A DNA stretch of 10,467 bases from Oscillospiraceae bacterium (GTDB lineage Bacteria > Bacillota > Clostridia > Oscillospirales > Acutalibacteraceae): positions 1-10,467 of the forward strand of contig CADBOL010000251.1 in the NCBI GenBank assembly GCA_902796295.1, given 5' to 3'. Positions within the stretch are counted from its first letter, which is position 1; each line of letters begins with the position of its first letter. The notes under the pieces were generated by a model. The model saw nothing but the letters and a program-made list of their open reading frames with translations, ran no database searches and was not told the DNA's origin. Both the position numbers and the translations under genes were made by a program. Below, piece after piece: positions 7,430 through 10,467 of this stretch.

Positions 7430-7464
7430 TATTCACCTAATTACAGCTTTAAATTTTGTATAGT

Positions 7465-7500
7465 TTGTTAATAGAATTTTTATCCAATATTATATATAAT
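7465..7500 (+). promoter_or_regulatory. Promoter region of the secreted-protein gene
   Basis: Two overlapping arrangements are possible in this very AT-rich stretch: TTGTTA (7465-7470) with TATTAT (7488-7493) at 17 bases, or TAGAAT (7472-7477) with a perfect TATAAT (7495-7500) at 17 bases. Either gives a leader of about 30-40 bases before ATG 7538. Confidence 0.55.
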
Positions 7501-7537
7501 AAAAAGCGGTAAAATATGTATTGAAGGAGCAATTACT

Positions 7538-9253
7538 ATGTCAAAGAAAATCTTAGCAATCGCCCTGGCGCTGCTTATGGTTCTCTGCGTCGTACCCTAC
7601 TCCGCTTTTGCTGAGAGCACCGAGCCCGAGCTCGTTTCCGCTCAGACAAGAGTAAACGGATGGAACGGCAATTTCGGAATCATCATTACCAAGCTGCTCA
7701 ATAATGAGAAATCAGCTCACTGGAAATATGTTGCCGAAAACAATGAGAATCTTGCCAGAACCATGCTCACCTACACAGCATTCGCTCTTTATGATGATGC
7801 ATGGAAAAACGGCTTTGATAACAGCGTTTCAATCGACAACGCAGAGAAGATCCTCTGCTCACTCATCGAAAAGGTTGACGCCAATATCGGAGAGTCAAAG
7901 TTCAATGAAATCCTCAAGGTTCTCAAAACCGCGAGCGACTTCAACGATCTTCTTCAGAAGGTCAATGGCTATGTAAAGATTTCCGATACTCTCACCTCGA
8001 CCGAGTGGACCACCGCATTCAAGTATATCAAATACGCCATCGAACTCGGCGATCTCTATGAAGAAGAGAGAGACAGAGTTATCGAGGCATATGCACAGAT
8101 CCTTTCAGTTCAGGCGGCAAACGACTACTACAAAGACTTCCTTAACTATCTTGCAAACAACTGCCAGTACAATGTTGTTGTAACAGCAGCCCGCAACCTT
8201 GTTAATAACATTAATTCAAGCGTTAAGGATATCATAAAGAAGGAAGTTCTCAACGCCGGCGGCTTCGCAGCATCAAAGGTTCTCACCACCGCTGCAAGAA
8301 TCGCAATGCAAAGCAATGCCTACACAGCTGTTGCCCTTAAGGTTTATGATGTCGGCACCAGCGTTGTTGACGCTCTTTGGAACACAAGCGATCAGTATGC
8401 AATCATGGATCAGCTTTACACCACATTCTTTGTAGAAAACGGCGCTGTTTCATGGGTTGAAGCTTCACTTTCAAACAATGATAAAGAGTGGTATGAATTT
8501 GCAATCGGTCTTCTTCTCGGTCTGAGAGAAGCCGGCAGCCAGTCACTCTATGATCTCAAGCTTGCTCAGAACGAAGGCATTATCGGCAAGATCAAGAACC
8601 AGATTAACTACAACGTCAGCTTTGAGCAGGTTGACGAGATGGCTTTCCTTGAGCTTGCAAAAGAAGTTCTCTTCAAACAGCCCGTTTCTGAATACAAGCC
8701 CATCAAATCGATTGTTACCGTAAACACCAATGCGTTTGTTTCAACATCTGATGTTTCTCTTCAGAATCAGGCAGAGATTTATGCAGGCGACAAAGGTTAT
8801 TACTCAACATACCTTAACGATGCCATCGGCCTCTATGTAAAGACACTCTTCATGAGCGAAGATGAGAATGTTATTGCCAAATACGGGGCAGATACATTTG
8901 TAACCGCTATTGTTGAGAAGATCGGCACCACACTCTTCAGTTTCTCCTTCACCAATGCAATCTGCAACAATATCAGCGATGTTATCTTCAACAGCGATAT
9001 TTTAAACGGAGCTACTTATACATCTTCAGTTGACGGCGAAGCTCAGACAAGAGATATGGACAGCACATTCCAGTATCCCGCATACAATGCTGTTACTCCT
9101 ACCTCTGTTGTCAATGCGGTTTATGTAATTGCCAGAAACGAAGTCAAAGGCAAGGTTCTTTCAATCGGCGATATCATTGATAACATTTTCAAGGCAATAG
9201 AAAACTTCTTCAATAAAATCTTTAAGCGCGGCACAGCTGAAGCAGAAGCATAA
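7538..9253 (+). CDS. Secreted, helix-rich protein of unknown function
   Basis: The 571-residue product begins with a classical Sec signal peptide: MSKK, a hydrophobic core ILAIALALLMVLCVVP and a cleavage site after S-A-F-A (residue 25). The mature part is rich in Asn, Ala, Ser and Thr and looks mostly alpha-helical. I see no enzyme motif, sortase LPxTG, dockerin, S-layer homology or other anchoring domain. The C-terminus has an amphipathic segment (SIGDIIDNIFKAIENFF, then NKIFKR) and ends in a short acidic tail, TAEAEA; the segment might contact membrane or a partner. The start is set by AAGGAG 8 bases before ATG. The gene has its own promoter and a strong terminator, so it is monocistronic. 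Codon choice is more regular than in its neighbours (for example many AAG, GTT and GGC codons), which may indicate high expression. I do not recognise the family. Confidence 0.85.
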   Translation: MSKKILAIALALLMVLCVVPYSAFAESTEPELVSAQTRVNGWNGNFGIIITKLLNNEKSAHWKYVAENNENLARTMLTYTAFALYDDAWKNGFDNSVSIDNAEKILCSLIEKVDANIGESKFNEILKVLKTASDFNDLLQKVNGYVKISDTLTSTEWTTAFKYIKYAIELGDLYEEERDRVIEAYAQILSVQAANDYYKDFLNYLANNCQYNVVVTAARNLVNNINSSVKDIIKKEVLNAGGFAASKVLTTAARIAMQSNAYTAVALKVYDVGTSVVDALWNTSDQYAIMDQLYTTFFVENGAVSWVEASLSNNDKEWYEFAIGLLLGLREAGSQSLYDLKLAQNEGIIGKIKNQINYNVSFEQVDEMAFLELAKEVLFKQPVSEYKPIKSIVTVNTNAFVSTSDVSLQNQAEIYAGDKGYYSTYLNDAIGLYVKTLFMSEDENVIAKYGADTFVTAIVEKIGTTLFSFSFTNAICNNISDVIFNSDILNGATYTSSVDGEAQTRDMDSTFQYPAYNAVTPTSVVNAVYVIARNEVKGKVLSIGDIIDNIFKAIENFFNKIFKRGTAEAEA

Positions 9254-9265
9254 ATTATTTAACAA

Positions 9266-9296
9266 AAGGCCCGTACGAAAGTACGGGCTTTATTTT
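9266..9296 (+). terminator. Strong intrinsic terminator after the secreted-protein gene
   Basis: A perfect 8-bp stem, GCCCGTAC (9269-9276) with GTACGGGC (9281-9288), closes a GAAA tetraloop and is followed by TTTATTTT. The stem can extend by further A-T pairs. The T-tract ends at the base before the first possible start codon of the PHP gene. Confidence 0.93.
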
Positions 9297-9308
9297 ATGG
9301 AGTCCACA

Positions 9309-10103
9309 ATGTATAAAGAAAACTTTCATTCACACACTAAATACTGCGACGGTAAAAACACTCCGGAAGAAATGGTATCATCAGCGATTGAAAAAGGATT
9401 CACGGCACTCGGATTTTCCGGTCATGCTTATATTGATGCTTTTGACTGCGGATGGTGTATGTCAGAAGAAGGATCGCTGCAATATATAAATGAAATAAAT
9501 AATATTAAAAATAAATATAAAGATAAAATAAATATATACTGCGGCACCGAGCTTGATTACTTCTGCGGCAAACTGCCCGGAGAATATGAATACACAATCG
9601 GGTCGGTTCATTATCTTAATGAAGGAGACGAATATCCCGCAGTTGACAGCTCTCTTAAAGAACAGCAGGAAGCGGCTGACAGGTATTTCGGCTCATCGCT
9701 TATTGAATACGCCGTAAAATACTTTGAGCTTGCCGGCGGAGTATGCGAAAAATTCAACGCCGATATTATCGGTCACTTTGATATAGTCGCAAAATTCAAT
9801 GAGGCAGACTGCGCGTTTGACACGAAAGACAGACGCTATAAAAAAGCCTGGCAGGATGCAGTCGACAGACTTATTCCTTATAACAAACCTTTTGAAATCA
9901 ATACCGGAGCAATAGCCCGGGGCGTTCGCTTAACGCCTTACCCTGCCATTGATATAGCCGAATACATTCATGAAAGAGGCGGATTCTTTATTCTTACATC
10001 TGACTGTCATGACGCCGGAAAACTTGACTTTTTCTTTGACGATGCCTTACAAATGTATTCAAAATACAATATCGTAAAATTCAGTGAGATAATAAAAAAA
10101 TAA
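9309..10103 (+). CDS. hisJ: PHP-domain histidinol-phosphatase, HisJ-like
   Basis: This 264-residue cytosolic metal-dependent phosphoesterase of the PHP superfamily has the length typical of HisJ/HisK histidinol-phosphatases. These convert L-histidinol phosphate to L-histidinol in histidine synthesis. The metal-binding residues appear in the expected order: H7 and H9 (HSH), H39 (GFSGH), E81 (GTELDYF), H101 (GSVHYL), H156 (IIGHFDIV), and D232 and H234 (TSDCHD). I prefer ATG 9309 because GGAG (9299-9302) lies 6 bases upstream; ATG 9297 would begin inside the upstream terminator's tail with no binding site. No other his genes are nearby, so a related phosphatase role cannot be excluded. No room exists for a promoter after the upstream terminator, so expression relies on read-through or on a promoter inside the upstream gene. 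An AT-rich stretch lies at about 9480-9540. Confidence 0.88.
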   Translation: MYKENFHSHTKYCDGKNTPEEMVSSAIEKGFTALGFSGHAYIDAFDCGWCMSEEGSLQYINEINNIKNKYKDKINIYCGTELDYFCGKLPGEYEYTIGSVHYLNEGDEYPAVDSSLKEQQEAADRYFGSSLIEYAVKYFELAGGVCEKFNADIIGHFDIVAKFNEADCAFDTKDRRYKKAWQDAVDRLIPYNKPFEINTGAIARGVRLTPYPAIDIAEYIHERGGFFILTSDCHDAGKLDFFFDDALQMYSKYNIVKFSEIIKK

Positions 10104-10106
10104 TAT

Positions 10107-10128
10107 CCACCGGTTGATCCGGTGGTTT
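10107..10128 (+). terminator. Hairpin/probable terminator after the PHP gene
   Basis: A perfect 7-bp stem, CCACCGG (10107-10113) with CCGGTGG (10119-10125), has a TTGAT loop and begins 3 bases past the stop codon. Only TTTGT follows, so termination may be partial. Confidence 0.6.
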
Positions 10129-10207
10129 GTGCAGGAATTAAAAGGGCCACATGCCACCTCGCCGGCTGAAAGCCGGCACCGGATGTTCGGAAGCACATTA
10201 CTTTTTC
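10129..10207 (+). other. Structured non-coding stretch, possible leader or small RNA
   Basis: No gene is visible here. It contains a perfect hairpin, GCCGGCT-GAA-AGCCGGC (10161-10177). It also contains CCACC (10154-10158) and CACCGG (10177-10182), each of which could pair with the right arm CCGGTGG (10119-10125) of the preceding hairpin. The three choices are mutually exclusive, as in attenuators. A very strong terminator follows at 10208. I do not recognise a known RNA family, and no convincing promoter was found. Confidence 0.35.
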
Positions 10208-10245
10208 AAACAGCCGCTCACAAGAGCGGCTGTTTCTTTTTTCTC
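10208..10245 (+). terminator. Very strong rightward intrinsic terminator
   Basis: A perfect 12-bp stem, AAACAGCCGCTC (10208-10219) with GAGCGGCTGTTT (10224-10235), closes an ACAA loop and is followed by CTTTTTTCT. In the leftward direction the tail is broken by GAAAA, so it acts rightwards. It lies 105 bases after the PHP stop, with no protein gene between. Confidence 0.88.
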
Positions 10246-10269
10246 CTAAGAGCAGATTAATAAAATCGT

Positions 10270-10381
10270 ATGCTAACGCATCAGGTGACATTAAATATGT
10301 CCCCACCCCGCCGAAGGCGGATTTCACCCGAGCAGAGCGAGGATTTCATCACGAAGTGATTTCACCCGTCCGCAAGGACGG
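10270..10381. repeat. Array of six short palindromes with ATTTCA-type spacers
   Basis: Six small hairpins follow each other: ATGC-TAAC-GCAT (10270-10281); GACAT-TAAAT-ATGTC (10287-10301); CCGCC-GAA-GGCGG (10308-10320); a decayed CCGAGC-AGA-GCGAGG (about 10328-10342); ATCAC-GAA-GTGAT (10348-10360); and CCGTCC-GCAA-GGACGG (10366-10381). The last four are separated by a repeated spacer of the form (G)ATTTCACCC, ATTTCATC or ATTTAG, at a period of about 18-22 bases. There is no open frame or transposase. The arrangement resembles a REP-like or MITE-like intergenic repeat placed beside a tRNA gene. The family name is not known to me. Confidence 0.65.
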
Positions 10382-10390
10382 ATTTAGTTG

Positions 10391-10418
10391 AAAAGAGCAC
10401 GCTTCAGCGTGCTCTTTT
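10391..10418 (-). terminator. Terminator of the tRNA-Val transcript
   Basis: A perfect 12-bp stem, AAAAGAGCACGC (10391-10402) with GCGTGCTCTTTT (10407-10418), has a 4-base loop. It lies one base beyond the 3' CCA of the tRNA read leftwards. Its A/T flanks make it potentially bidirectional. Confidence 0.82.
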
Positions 10419-10419
10419 C

Positions 10420-10467
10420 TGGTGGAGACACACGGGCTCGAACCGTGGACCTCCTGCGTGTGAAGCA
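10420..10467 (-). tRNA. tRNA-Val (anticodon CAC), 3' part; 5' part lies beyond the right edge
   Basis: Read leftwards, the last 48 bases of a tRNA fit the cloverleaf. They are three bases of the 5' anticodon stem (TGC), loop TTCACAC (10464-10458) with anticodon CAC at 10462-10460, 3' anticodon stem GCAGG, variable loop AGGTC, T-stem CACGG/CCGTG around TTCGAGC, acceptor half TGTCTCC, discriminator A and an encoded CCA ending at 10420. The TGC/GCA pairing across the loop fixes the register, and CAC reads the valine codon GUG. The D-arm and 5' acceptor half are outside the window. Confidence 0.85.

Noticed and set aside
10129..10207. Known riboswitch, T-box, SRP RNA or 6S RNA
   Set aside because: None of the conserved cores I know for these RNAs is present, so it is left as an unassigned structured region.
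10007..10327. Leftward 106-codon open frame across the 3' intergenic region
   Set aside because: It runs through three hairpins and a terminator and overlaps the end of the PHP gene; the translation shows no protein-like pattern.
10270..10381. CRISPR array
   Set aside because: The repeats are only 6-10 bases, units are about 20 bases apart, and the variable part is palindromic; there are no cas genes.
10420..10467. Selenocysteine or other tRNA from reading the loop as CTTCACA (anticodon TCA)
   Set aside because: That register breaks the anticodon stem; only TTCACAC gives TGC/GCA pairing and a normal 5-base variable loop, giving valine CAC.

Overview
The window looks like chromosome from an anaerobic, gut-type Firmicute of the class Clostridia, probably an Oscillospiraceae/Ruminococcaceae-like lineage. 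The reasons are moderate GC with strong GGAGG-type ribosome binding sites, sigma-A-like promoters, a CIRCE operator, a Clostridia-style secretion signal, and several intrinsic terminators. This placement is an inference from style; no 16S or other marker gene is present.

The left half is transcribed leftwards (minus strand). It holds, from the left edge, the N-terminal part of a multi-membrane-span transporter-like protein (1-666). Next is a two-gene operon of a sialidase-like BNR/Asp-box protein and a Gfo/Idh/MocA protein with GH109-like motifs (3063 down to 773). Last is the Hsp90 chaperone gene htpG (5061 down to 3172). Each unit is bounded by a recognisable terminator, and good promoters precede the sialidase operon and the transporter gene. 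Neither enzyme has a signal peptide, so together with the transporter they suggest import and cytoplasmic breakdown of a glycan or glycoconjugate.

A divergent intergenic region (5062-5294) carries a near-consensus CIRCE heat-shock operator. To its right, transcription runs rightwards. First comes an overlapping pair: a six-span membrane protein with an N-terminal HAAS/DUF1700-like segment, and a condensation-domain/CAT-fold acyltransferase with an HxxxDG motif. Then follow a 571-residue secreted protein of unknown function with its own promoter and terminator, and a PHP-domain histidinol-phosphatase (HisJ-like) whose start lies just behind that terminator.

The last 364 bases hold no protein gene. 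They contain a run of hairpins with a very strong rightward terminator, an array of small palindromes separated by a repeated ATTTCA-type spacer, and the 3' part of a tRNA-Val(CAC) gene on the minus strand with its own terminator. No prophage, insertion sequence with a transposase, or CRISPR array is visible. The parts most worth following up are the palindrome array by the tRNA, the hairpin-rich leader-like stretch before it, the sialidase/GH109-like pair, and the membrane-protein/acyltransferase pair.
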